Counted from the first letter of the stretch, positions 36,173 to 44,002 are shown. The stretch: DNA of 64,000 nt from Streptomyces cinerochromogenes (GCF_014648635.1 NZ_BMRM01000006.1:248001-312000), one strand, 5' to 3'. Made by a program: numbers and translations. Notes: a model not told the origin generated them from the sequence alone.

Positions 36173-37924
36173 ATGGGGACCGAGGGAGCCGGCTTCCGGC
36201 TGATCGCGGGCCGTTACCGCCTGGAGGAACGCGTCGGGCGCGGCGGCATGGGCGTCGTGTGGCGGGCCAGCGACCAGGTGCTGGGCCGTCAGGTGGCGGT
36301 CAAGGAACTCCTGTCGGACGACTCGCTCCCGGACGACGACGCGCGGCGCCGCCGCGACCGTACGTTCCGCGAGGCCCGCGCGGTGTGCCAGTTACGGCAC
36401 CCGCACATCATCGTCGTGCACGACGTGGTGGAGCAGGACGAACGGCCGTACCTGGTCATGGAGCTGATCGACGGCTGCTCGCTCGCCGAACGCATCGACC
36501 GGCAGGGCCCGGCCGACGCCGCCGAGGCCGCACGGATCGGTATCGCCCTGCTCAGCGCGGTACGCACCGCGCACGAGGCGGGCGTGCTGCACCGGGACAT
36601 CAAGCCCGCGAACGTGCTGATCGAGTCCGGTACCGACCGGGTCGTGCTCACCGACTTCGGTATCGCGCAGGTCGAGGGCGCCACCACGCTCACCGAGACC
36701 GGCTCCTTCGTCGGCTCGCCCGAATACACCGCGCCGGAGCGGATGTCCGGGCTGCGCACCGGGCCGGAGTCCGACCTGTGGTCGCTGGGCGCGCTGCTGT
36801 GCACGGTGCTCAGCGGCGAGTCGCCGTTCCGGCGCGACTCGCTCGGGGGCATCCTGCACGCCGTCGTCACCGACGAGATCCGCCCGCCGGCCGAGGCCGA
36901 GCCGCTGCTGCCCGTCGTACGGGGCCTGTTGGAGCGTGACCCGGACCGGCGGCTGGGCGCGGCGGACGCCGAGCGGATGCTGCGGACGTACCTGGCGACC
37001 GGCCGGACGCCGGACGCGCCGGGCGGCAACGGCACGGCGGGAGCGCACGGCGGCGGGCTCATCCACCGCATCGGCGCCGTCCGCACCCCGAAGGCCCCGA
37101 CGCCGTACTCGCCGACCCAGCTGGACCTGCCGTACGGCGGACCGCCTCCGCCGCCGCCCGCCCCGGTCCGGACGCCGGCGGACCCGGCCCCGGCGCGGTC
37201 GTCCCCGCGCGGGCTGCTCGTGGCGGCCCTGCTCGTCGCCGCGCTGGCCGGGGCCGGCGTCTCGGCCGCGGCGCTGCTGCTGCACCGGGACGGGGACGGG
37301 GGCGGCGGAACCCCGGGAGGTACGGCGACGACCCCGGCCACCCGGACCGGTACGGGCGGTACGGCGCTGTCGCCCACCCCGACCGGCAAGGGAGGGACGG
37401 CCCTGTCACCCACCCCGACCGGCACCGGGCCGTCGCCGTCACCGACGCCCACCTCCGGTACGACCGGCGCGCACACCGCGCCCTCCGGTTACCGCACGGC
37501 CCGGGACCCGGCCGGCTTCTCCCTCGCCGTACCGGAGGGCTTCACCCGCAGTCCGCAGGGGCAGCGCGTCTTCTACCTCTCGCGGGGCGAGACCTTCCGC
37601 CTGGGCGTCCGGATCGGCGCGCCCCAGCCGGGCGGCCCCGAAGGAGTGATGAGCCGTTCGGCCGCCAGCGGGCCCTCCACCAACCCCGGTTACCACGACG
37701 GCCGGGTCATCCGGACCACCCACGACGGACACCCGGCCGCCCTCTGGGAGTTCACCTGGGACGGCTTCAGCGCGGCGGAGGGCCCCCGGCACACCTACGA
37801 CCTGTGCTGGGAGGAGAACGGGCTGCTGTACGACGTGTGGGTGTCGGCGCCGGTCGGGCAGGTGCAGGAGGCGCGGGAGTACTTCGACGTGGCCGTCGAC
37901 ACGTTCTCCGTCACGGGTGTGTGA
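36173..37924 (+). CDS. receptor Ser/Thr protein kinase containing a TTA codon (kinase 4 of cluster)
   Basis: 583 aa from ATG 36173; in-frame ATGs at 36161 and 36164 are possible. Active-type kinase domain: GRGGMGVVW, K44, HRDIKPAN with D142, DFGIAQVEG, loop TTLTETGSFVGSPEY, APE. Linker with TPTGKGGTALSPTPTG repeats, one membrane helix at ~346-369, ectodomain GYRTARDPAGFSLAVPEGF...VDTFSVTGV. Codon 74 (36392-36394) is TTA, the rare leucine codon read only by the bldA tRNA, so translation should depend on bldA and rise late in growth. I found no other in-frame TTA in the genes I accept in this window. Confidence 0.92.
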   Translation: MGTEGAGFRLIAGRYRLEERVGRGGMGVVWRASDQVLGRQVAVKELLSDDSLPDDDARRRRDRTFREARAVCQLRHPHIIVVHDVVEQDERPYLVMELIDGCSLAERIDRQGPADAAEAARIGIALLSAVRTAHEAGVLHRDIKPANVLIESGTDRVVLTDFGIAQVEGATTLTETGSFVGSPEYTAPERMSGLRTGPESDLWSLGALLCTVLSGESPFRRDSLGGILHAVVTDEIRPPAEAEPLLPVVRGLLERDPDRRLGAADAERMLRTYLATGRTPDAPGGNGTAGAHGGGLIHRIGAVRTPKAPTPYSPTQLDLPYGGPPPPPPAPVRTPADPAPARSSPRGLLVAALLVAALAGAGVSAAALLLHRDGDGGGGTPGGTATTPATRTGTGGTALSPTPTGKGGTALSPTPTGTGPSPSPTPTSGTTGAHTAPSGYRTARDPAGFSLAVPEGFTRSPQGQRVFYLSRGETFRLGVRIGAPQPGGPEGVMSRSAASGPSTNPGYHDGRVIRTTHDGHPAALWEFTWDGFSAAEGPRHTYDLCWEENGLLYDVWVSAPVGQVQEAREYFDVAVDTFSVTGV

Positions 37925-38235
37925 CCGGTTCGCCCTCCCCGTGGCTGTGGGCGTGGCTGTGGGCGCCGGGGACGCCGGGGGCGCGGCGAAGACGACCGCA
38001 TGAGCGGTGACGGGGGAGCCGGCCCCAGTGCCGAACCCGGCTCCGGGTGCCGGAACGAGCGGGCGAGGAGCGGGCGTTGGTGGTGTCGGCCCACTTCGGC
38101 GGGGCCGGTGCGGTGGAGGCGCGCCGGACACCACACGGTTCCGGCCCGCACCGGTGGGCCGCCTGACGACCCGTCGCCGCCCCCTTCCGGCCGCTCGCTT
38201 CGACAAGGGTGCGGTGCGCACGGTACTCATGGGAC
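37925..38235. other. gap between kinases 4 and 5 without a gene
   Basis: 311 bp of G+C-rich sequence. A 12-bp direct repeat GTGGCTGTGGGC (about 37941-37964) is the only structure I notice. No ribosome-binding site with an open frame and no convincing promoter hexamers. Confidence 0.6.
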
Positions 38236-39258
38236 ATGACCGAAGACGGCGAACACCCGCCCGACGCACGTCTGATCGGCGGCCGGTACCGGCTGGCCGG
38301 GCGTCTCGGGTCCGGGCCGGCGGGGACCGTGTGGCGTGCCCGGGACGAGCAGGGGGAGGGACTGGTCGCCGTCAAGGAGCCGCTGCTGCCCGGCGATCCG
38401 GCCGACGACGAGGAGAGCCGGCGTATCGCGCACCGGCTGCACCACGAGGCCCGGGCCGCGACCCGGGTGCGGCACCCCTCGGCGGTGACGGTGCACGACG
38501 TCGTCACCGAGGGCGGCCTCCCCTGGATCGTCATGGAGCTGGTGTCCGGCGAGTCCCTGCGCGAGGTGCTGGAGCGCGGCCCGCTCCCGGCCGCCGAGGC
38601 CGCGCGCATCGGGCTCGCGGTGCTGGGCGCGCTGCGCGCCGCGCACGCCGTCGGGATCGTGCACCGGGACGTCAAGCCGGCCAACGTCCTGCTGGAGTCC
38701 GGCACCGGGCGGGTCGTCCTCACGGACTTCGGCATCGGCGACGGGCACGCGCAGGACGCACCCGCCGGTTTCGTCGCGCCGGAGGTGGCGGCGGGGCCGG
38801 GCGCCGGACCGGCCTGCGACCTGTGGTCCCTGGGGGCGCTGCTGCGTGCCGCCGTGGGGGACGCCGACCCCGGCACGCCGGGGTCGCTGGGCCCGCTGCT
38901 GGACCGGCTCCAGGCCGACGATCCGGCGGCGCGGCCGGACGCGGCGGAGGTCGAGGCCGTACTCCGCGACCACCTGGGGCTCACCGCCGTACCGGAACCG
39001 GCGCGCGAGCCCGGCCGCCCGGCCACCGACCCGCTCTCCGAGCCTTCGCCCGCCGACCCGCTCCCCGCGACCTCGCCCGCCGACCCACTCCCCGCGACCT
39101 CGCCCGCCGACCCACTCCCCGAGCCCCCGGCCACCGATCCGCTTCCCGAGCCTTCGCCCGCCGACCCGTCCCCCGACTCCCCGCCCGCGCCGGCACCCCG
39201 CCGCACCCCTCTCGCCGCCCTCGGCCTGCTGCTCGCCAGAAAATCCGAGGCCGACTGA
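38236..39258 (+). CDS. soluble Ser/Thr protein kinase with phospho-site-less activation loop (kinase 5 of cluster)
   Basis: 340 aa from ATG 38236. Catalytic residues are kept: K47 (VAVKEP), HRDVKPAN with D145, DFG. The glycine loop reads GSGPAGTVW rather than GxGGMG. The activation segment between DFG and APE is short and contains no Ser or Thr (GIGDGHAQDAPAGFV), unlike the other three active kinases, so activation by loop autophosphorylation is not possible in the usual way. The C-terminus is a Pro-rich tail with (SPADPLPAT)n repeats coded by 27-bp DNA repeats; there is no membrane helix or ectodomain. It may be constitutively active or controlled by a partner. Confidence 0.9.
   Translation: MTEDGEHPPDARLIGGRYRLAGRLGSGPAGTVWRARDEQGEGLVAVKEPLLPGDPADDEESRRIAHRLHHEARAATRVRHPSAVTVHDVVTEGGLPWIVMELVSGESLREVLERGPLPAAEAARIGLAVLGALRAAHAVGIVHRDVKPANVLLESGTGRVVLTDFGIGDGHAQDAPAGFVAPEVAAGPGAGPACDLWSLGALLRAAVGDADPGTPGSLGPLLDRLQADDPAARPDAAEVEAVLRDHLGLTAVPEPAREPGRPATDPLSEPSPADPLPATSPADPLPATSPADPLPEPPATDPLPEPSPADPSPDSPPAPAPRRTPLAALGLLLARKSEAD
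39046..39126 (+). repeat. 27-bp in-frame repeats in the kinase 5 tail
   Basis: Three units starting at 39046, 39073 and 39100 encode SPADPLPAT; units 2 and 3 are almost identical, implying recent slippage. Confidence 0.8.
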
Positions 39259-39314
39259 TCCCGCCCCGCGCCGACGTCCCCTCGCCCCTCTCAACGCCCT
39301 GATCAGCGCATTTG

Positions 39315-39334
39315 CTGCCAGTGATCACTGGCAG
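39315..39334. promoter_or_regulatory. 20-bp perfect palindrome before the semialdehyde dehydrogenase operon
   Basis: CTGCCAGTGATCACTGGCAG is a perfect inverted repeat with no central spacer, 73 bp upstream of the ATG at 39407. Its size and symmetry fit a TetR/GntR/MarR-type operator. No regulator gene is adjacent, so the binding protein is unknown. Confidence 0.6.
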
Positions 39335-39406
39335 TGTGTGAGTGGTCCGTGAATCCCCGTTACCGACGGGTACACAAAGGCTCCGCCGCGGCATACCCTG
39401 CGCCTC

Positions 39407-41020
39407 ATGACGGACACGCAGGCCCCGGACATCGCCGGTACCAACCCGCTCGCGCCCGCACCCGAAGGCGCCCGCACCGCCGCCGACGTGGTCACGCCGG
39501 AGTTGGCGGCCCAGCTCACCAAGGGCATCGTCGGCTCCGGCCGCACCGCCAACCACACCCCGTTCACCGGCGAGAAACTGGCCGACCTGCCCGAGTCCAC
39601 CCCGGAGGACGTCGGCAAGGCCTTCGAGGCGGCCCGCGCCGCCCAGGCTGTGTGGGCGAAGACCCCGGTCCGGCAGCGGGCCGCCGTCCTGCTCCGCTTC
39701 CACGACCTGGTGCTCCAGCGGCAGGCCGAGGTCCTCGACCTGATCCAGCTGGAGACCGGCAAGGCCCGCCTGCACGCGCACGAGGAGGTGCAGGCCGTCG
39801 CCGTCGCGGCCCGCCACTACGGCCACCGGGCCGCCGCCTACCTGAGGCCCAAGCGGCACACGGGCGCCATCCCCACCCTGACGAAGGTCACCGAGCTCCG
39901 CCACCCGCGCGGGGTCGTCGGCCAGATCGCCCCCTGGAACTACCCGCTGGAGCTGTCCGTCGGCGACGCCCTGCCCGCCTTCGTCGCCGGCAACGCCGTC
40001 GTGATGAAGCCGGACACGGAGACCTGCCTCACCGCCCTGTGGGCCCGCGACCTGCTCATCGAGGCCGGGCTGCCCGAGGGCGTCTTCCAGGTCGTGCTCG
40101 GCGAGGGCCCGGTCGTCGGCCCCGAGCTGGTCAGGCACGCCGACTACGTCTCCTTCACCGGCTCCACCCGCACCGGCCGCGAGGTCGCCGTCGGCGCCGC
40201 CTCCCGCCTGGTCGGCGTGTCCCTCGAGCTCGGCGGCAAGAACGCCATGCTGGTCCTCGACGACGCCGACATCGAGAAGGCCGCCGCCGGTGCCGTACGC
40301 GCCTGCTTCTCCTCCGCCGGCCAGCTCTGCATCTCCATCGAGCGGCTCTACGTCCACGAGTCCGTCGCCGACGCCTTTCTGGAGCGCTTCGCCGCCCGCA
40401 CCCGGGCCATGCGCCTCGGCAACTCCCTCGCCTACGGCGCCGACATGGGATCGCTGGTCGGCGAACGCCAGCTGACGACCGTGCAGCGGCACGTCGAGGA
40501 GGCCGTCGCCAAGGGCGCGAAGGTGATCGCGGGCGGCGTCGCCCGGCCGGACATCGGCCCCTACTTCTTCGAGCCGACCATCCTGGACGGCGTCGAGCCC
40601 TCCATGTCCGTGTGCGAGGAGGAGACCTTCGGCCCGGTCGTCTCCGTCTACCGCTTCCGGAGCGACGACGAGGCGGTCGAGCGCGCCAACGCCACGCCGT
40701 ACGGCCTGAACTCCTCGGTCTGGACGACGAACGCCCGCCGCGGCCGGGACGTCGCCGCCCGCCTGCGCACCGGCACCGTCAACGTCAACGAGGGCTACGC
40801 GCCCGCCTACGGCAGTGTCCAGTCCCCGATGGGCGGCATGAAGGACTCCGGCCTCGGCCGCCGGCACGGCTCCGAGGGCATCCTCAAGTACACCGAGGCC
40901 CAGACGGTGGCCCAGCAGCGGCTGCTGCCGATGGCGCCGTCGCTGGGCATGACGGACGAGAAGTACGCCCAGTTCATGAGCACGAGCCTGCGGCTCATGA
41001 AGGCCTTCCGGTTCCGCTAG
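39407..41020 (+). CDS. gabD2: succinate-semialdehyde dehydrogenase (NADP+), GabD2-like
   Basis: 537 aa aldehyde dehydrogenase. Motifs: APWNYPLELSVGDALPAFVAGNAVVMKPD (cofactor domain, substrate-binding Asn), SFTGSTRTGREV (Rossmann), LELGGKN with the general base E274, and SSAGQLCISIERLYV with nucleophile C308. The GQLC sequence with Ser preceding, and the N-terminal ~45-residue extension, match the GabD2 type, which oxidises succinate semialdehyde to succinate. Exact substrate is inferred. A 20-bp palindrome lies upstream. The GMC oxidoreductase begins 42 bp downstream, so the two are probably one operon. Confidence 0.9.
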   Translation: MTDTQAPDIAGTNPLAPAPEGARTAADVVTPELAAQLTKGIVGSGRTANHTPFTGEKLADLPESTPEDVGKAFEAARAAQAVWAKTPVRQRAAVLLRFHDLVLQRQAEVLDLIQLETGKARLHAHEEVQAVAVAARHYGHRAAAYLRPKRHTGAIPTLTKVTELRHPRGVVGQIAPWNYPLELSVGDALPAFVAGNAVVMKPDTETCLTALWARDLLIEAGLPEGVFQVVLGEGPVVGPELVRHADYVSFTGSTRTGREVAVGAASRLVGVSLELGGKNAMLVLDDADIEKAAAGAVRACFSSAGQLCISIERLYVHESVADAFLERFAARTRAMRLGNSLAYGADMGSLVGERQLTTVQRHVEEAVAKGAKVIAGGVARPDIGPYFFEPTILDGVEPSMSVCEEETFGPVVSVYRFRSDDEAVERANATPYGLNSSVWTTNARRGRDVAARLRTGTVNVNEGYAPAYGSVQSPMGGMKDSGLGRRHGSEGILKYTEAQTVAQQRLLPMAPSLGMTDEKYAQFMSTSLRLMKAFRFR

Positions 41021-41062
41021 GAACCCCTGTCCGGAAACACCCGTTCTCGACGAGGAGAGCAC

Positions 41063-42868
41063 GTGTCGCAGGAGAAGTCTGTCCAGACCCGGGACGAGGA
41101 CGGGTACGACTACGACGTCATCGTGGTCGGATCGGGGTTCGGCGGTTCGGTGTCCGCCCTGCGCCTGACCGAGAAGGGCTACCGGGTCGGGGTGCTCGAA
41201 GCCGGCCGCCGCTTCACCCGCTCGTCGCTGCCCAGGAACTCCTGGGACCTGAAGAACTACCTCTGGGCCCCGAAGCTCGGCATGTTCGGCATCCAGCGCA
41301 TCCACCTGCTGGGCAACGTGATGGTGCTGGCCGGCGCCGGTGTCGGCGGCGGCTCGCTCAACTACGCCAACACCCTCTACGTGCCGCCGAAGCCCTTCTT
41401 CGAGGACCCCCAGTGGCGGCACATCACCGACTGGCAGGAGGAGTTGAAGCCGTACTACGACCAGGCCCAGCGCATGCTCGGCGTCCGGCTGAACCCCACC
41501 ATGACCCCCTCCGACGTCCATCTGAAGGCGGCGGCCCAGCGGATGGGTGTCGGCGACACCTTCCACCTCGCCCCGGTGGGCGTCTTCTTCGGCGACGGCA
41601 AGGACGCCGACGGGAAGACGAAGGCACGGCCCGGCGAGCAGGTGAACGACCCGTACTTCGGCGGGGCCGGCCCCGACCGCAGGGCCTGCACCGAGTGCGG
41701 CGAGTGCATGACCGGCTGCCGGCACGGCGCGAAGAACACCCTCAACGAGAACTACCTGTACCTCGCCGAGAAGGCGGGCGCGGTCGTCCACCCGATGACG
41801 ACCGTCGTGTCCGTCACCGACGACTCGCGGGGCGGCTACGCGGTGGCGACCCTGCCGACGGACCGGAGGAAGAAGGGCGAGGGCCGGCTCTTCACCGCCC
41901 GCAGGGTGGTCCTCGCCGCCGGCACCTACGGCACCCAGACCCTGCTGCACCGCATGAAGGCCGGCGGCCAGCTGCCGTACCTGTCCGCCCGGCTCGGCGA
42001 CCTGACCCGCACCAACTCCGAGGCCCTGGTCGGCGCGCAGACCGACGACCGCCGCTACCGCAGGGCGACCGGCGCGCCGCGGGCCGACTTCACGCGGGGT
42101 GTCGCCATCACGTCCTCGATCCACCCCGACGAGAACACCCACATCGAGCCGGTCCGCTACGGCAAGGGCTCCAACTCGATGGGCGGCCTGTCCATCCTCC
42201 AGGTGCCCTACACCGAGGGCTCCTCCCGCGTCCTCGCCTGGCTGGCGAACGCGGCCCGGCACCCGCTGCTGGTCGCCCGCTCGCTGTCCAACCGGCGCTG
42301 GTCGGAGCGGACCATCATCGGCCTGGTCATGCAGTCTCTGGACAACTCGCTGACCACCTATCTGAAGCCCGGCGGCGTCGGCCGGGGCCTGCTGACCGCG
42401 CGGCAGGGGCACGGCGCGCCCAATCCCAAGCAGATCAAGGCCGCCACCGAGGCCGCCTCCGCGCTCGCCGCCGAGATCAACGGCTTCGCCGGCAGCAACG
42501 TCGGCGAGCTGATGGGCACCCCGCTCACCGCGCACTTCCTCGGCGGCTGCCCCATCGGCGACTCCCCGGAGACGGGCGTGATCGACCCGTACCACCGGCT
42601 CCACGGCCACCCCGGCATCTCGGTCGTGGACGGCGCCGCGGTCTCGGCGAACCTGGGGGTGAACCCGTCGCTGACGATCACCGCGCAGGCCGAGCGGGCG
42701 ATGTCGTTCTGGCCGAACAAGGGCGAGGAGGACCCGCGGCCGGCGCCGGGAGCGGCGTACGAGCGGCTGAAGCCGGTGGAGCCGCGGACCCCGGCGGTCC
42801 CCGCGGAGGCGTTCGGCGCGCTGCGGCTGCCGTTCCTGGGGATGCCGGCGGTACCGCCGAAGAAGTGA
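41063..42868 (+). CDS. GMC-family flavin oxidoreductase, ChoD-like, with a four-Cys cluster motif
   Basis: 601 aa; GTG 41063 with GGAGA upstream. FAD-binding motif VIVVGSGFGGSVSALRLTEKGYRVGVLEAG at the N-terminus, RIHLLGNVMVLAGAGVGGGSLNYANTLYVPP, and C-terminal HFLGGCPIG...HGHPGISVVDGAAVSANLGVNPSLTITAQAERA define the GMC family. Four cysteines, C209-x2-C212-x2-C215-x3-C219 (CTECGECMTGC), look like a 4Fe-4S ligand set. It resembles M. tuberculosis Rv3409c (ChoD), which also lies near guaB2/guaB3. Although ChoD is called cholesterol oxidase, activity of this branch on sterols is doubtful. The reaction is unknown. Confidence 0.88.
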   Translation: MSQEKSVQTRDEDGYDYDVIVVGSGFGGSVSALRLTEKGYRVGVLEAGRRFTRSSLPRNSWDLKNYLWAPKLGMFGIQRIHLLGNVMVLAGAGVGGGSLNYANTLYVPPKPFFEDPQWRHITDWQEELKPYYDQAQRMLGVRLNPTMTPSDVHLKAAAQRMGVGDTFHLAPVGVFFGDGKDADGKTKARPGEQVNDPYFGGAGPDRRACTECGECMTGCRHGAKNTLNENYLYLAEKAGAVVHPMTTVVSVTDDSRGGYAVATLPTDRRKKGEGRLFTARRVVLAAGTYGTQTLLHRMKAGGQLPYLSARLGDLTRTNSEALVGAQTDDRRYRRATGAPRADFTRGVAITSSIHPDENTHIEPVRYGKGSNSMGGLSILQVPYTEGSSRVLAWLANAARHPLLVARSLSNRRWSERTIIGLVMQSLDNSLTTYLKPGGVGRGLLTARQGHGAPNPKQIKAATEAASALAAEINGFAGSNVGELMGTPLTAHFLGGCPIGDSPETGVIDPYHRLHGHPGISVVDGAAVSANLGVNPSLTITAQAERAMSFWPNKGEEDPRPAPGAAYERLKPVEPRTPAVPAEAFGALRLPFLGMPAVPPKK

Positions 42869-42882
42869 CCGTCGGACGATGC

Positions 42883-42920
42883 AGAGGGACCTGCATCCCC
42901 CTCCGAAGGCAGGTCCCTCT
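42883..42920 (+). terminator. terminator after the GMC gene
   Basis: AGAGGGACCTGC (42883-42894) and GCAGGTCCCTCT (42909-42920) form a perfect 12-pair stem around a 14-base loop. Confidence 0.9.
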
Positions 42921-42990
42921 CACCGTTTCTTGATCCGGCAGGTTTGATCAGCGAAAAGCGTGAAGGGTTGCTCCGGACATCCGGGATTGT

Positions 42991-43010
42991 GATGTGAGGC
43001 GAGTCACATC
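42991..43010. promoter_or_regulatory. Crp-type palindrome in an orphan intergenic region
   Basis: GATGTGA-GGCGAG-TCACATC contains a perfect TGTGA-N6-TCACA dyad, the canonical Crp/FNR-family site; the Streptomyces Crp protein recognises the same core. It lies 71 bp after the terminator of the GMC operon and 480 bp from the end of the next gene, which is read toward it. The rest of the gap (43011-43491) has no gene I can support; GTGCTGCGGGCC repeats at ~43069-43100 and an AAGGGCC/GGCCCTT hairpin near 43111-43148 are the only structures. Confidence 0.5.
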
Positions 43011-43491
43011 GATGTCTCGTCGGGGCGAGTTCCGCCGGTGCGAGCCGCATCGACGGGGTGGGGGGAGGGGGTGCTGCGGGCCAGGGGGTGCTGCGGGCCG
43101 CGGGCAGGGCGAAGGGCCCCGCGGGACGGAGAGGCCGCGAGGCCCTTCTCTCGGTCAGCACCGGCGTCAGGGCAGCGCCGGTGCCCGGGGCGGCGCCGGG
43201 GGCTGCGCCGCTTGTTCGTGTGCCCTGTGGCCTGTCTGCAGTTTTCCGCCGGCCGGCCCCGGGCGTCCCCGGAGCCGGCCGTTCTCTTGGGTGACCGGGC
43301 CGCTGTCCCCTGCCGTCCGGTCACTTCCTGGAGCGAGGTCCCACGGCGTACGGCACGACCCGTACGCCTCATCGCTCCAGCGAGCCACGCGTGGTTCTCT
43401 CGGGCCCGCCCCTGGCTGGCACGGACACCCCCCTCAACGAAGCGGTGCGCGGGCCGGTCACGGCGCCGTACGGGTGAGAGTCGGGCCGAAC

Positions 43492-43821
43492 TCAGATACG
43501 GCCCCGGCTCAGCTCCAGCAGGGTCATGGCGAGGGTGGTGCCGGGCTTGCCGAGGGCGTCCCGGTAGCGGGCGAGGATCTCCATCTCGCGGGAGAGGTGC
43601 ACCCGGCGCCCGCCGGAGGCGATCCGGGTCTGCTGGACGACGGCGGAGACGGCCATCCGCTCCTGGATGAGGCCGATGATCCGGTCGTCGAGCGCGTCGA
43701 TGCGCTCACGGGCGCCGGCGATGACCGCTTCCGGGGCGGTGCCGGGTGCGGTCTCCTGCGCGGTCCGCGGTGTGGTCCGCGGTGCGGTCTCCTGCGCGGT
43801 CTGCGGTGCGGTCGTGGTCAT
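43492..43821 (-). CDS. AroQδ-type chorismate mutase
   Basis: 109 aa; ATG 43821 with GAGGAG six bases upstream. It converts chorismate to prephenate, the branch point to Phe and Tyr. The all-helical AroQ domain covers ~35-109: GARERIDALDDRIIGLIQERMAVSAVVQQTRIASGGRRVHLSREMEILARYRDAL, with the LARGRI/LSRGRI ending of the δ subclass typified by M. tuberculosis Rv0948c. Such small mutases are weak alone and are activated by complex formation with DAHP synthase, which also confers feedback control. The first ~33 residues are a TAQETAPRT low-complexity repeat. A leader peptide and terminator hairpin precede the gene. Confidence 0.92.
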   Translation of the reverse strand: MTTTAPQTAQETAPRTTPRTAQETAPGTAPEAVIAGARERIDALDDRIIGLIQERMAVSAVVQQTRIASGGRRVHLSREMEILARYRDALGKPGTTLAMTLLELSRGRI

Positions 43822-43875
43822 GCGGGGCTCCTCGGTGCGGTGGGTGCCCCGGAACGGCACGGCCCGGAAAACGAC

Positions 43876-43908
43876 AGGCGCCCCGGGCCTTGTCGGCCCG
43901 GGGCGCCT
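43876..43908 (-). terminator. attenuator hairpin in the chorismate mutase leader
   Basis: On the minus strand AGGCGCCCCGGGCC, loop GACAA, GGCCCGGGGCGCCT: a perfect 14-pair stem followed by GTCGTTTTCC. It ends 55 bases before the chorismate mutase start and begins 23 bases after the leader-peptide stop. Upstream RNA GGCCCG (complement of 43957-43962), within the leader ORF, can pair with CGGGCC in the 5' arm, giving a possible antiterminator. Confidence 0.75.
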
Positions 43909-43930
43909 GGGAAGTCGCTTGGCGGTTTGC

Positions 43931-44002
43931 TCAAGCAGCACGACCATGGCAGCCGGCGGGCCGGATGCCATAGGTAAAGACGAAGGTCGAGTGCTTGCGC
44001 AT
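43931..44002 (-). CDS. Phe/Tyr leader peptide of chorismate mutase (leaderless)
   Basis: 23 codons, ATG 44002 to TGA 43931-43933, starting [15 protein letters not shown]. Three aromatic residues Phe7, Phe9 and Tyr11 lie within five codons, and the second Phe and the Tyr use TTT and TAT, codons that are rare in this genome. CATACT (-10 type) ends six bases before the ATG, so the transcript should start at the A of ATG, as is common for Streptomyces amino-acid leader peptides. A strong terminator follows, then chorismate mutase, a Phe/Tyr pathway gene. The arrangement fits ribosome-mediated attenuation by charged tRNA-Phe/Tyr. Confidence 0.65.
   Translation of the reverse strand: MRKHSTFVFTYGIRPAGCHGRAA

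Noticed and set aside
38981..42610. 1,209-codon minus-strand frame across kinase 5, gabD2 and the GMC gene
   Set aside because: Antisense shadow of genes with clear catalytic motifs; composition is typical of reverse-frame translation.
39334..42933. 1,199-codon plus-strand frame shifted against gabD2 and the GMC gene
   Set aside because: Arg/Pro/Gly-rich out-of-frame reading of two genuine genes, with no motif of its own.
42994..43977. Long plus-strand frame between the GMC and chorismate mutase genes
   Set aside because: No ribosome-binding site, composition of random frame, and it overlaps chorismate mutase antisense.
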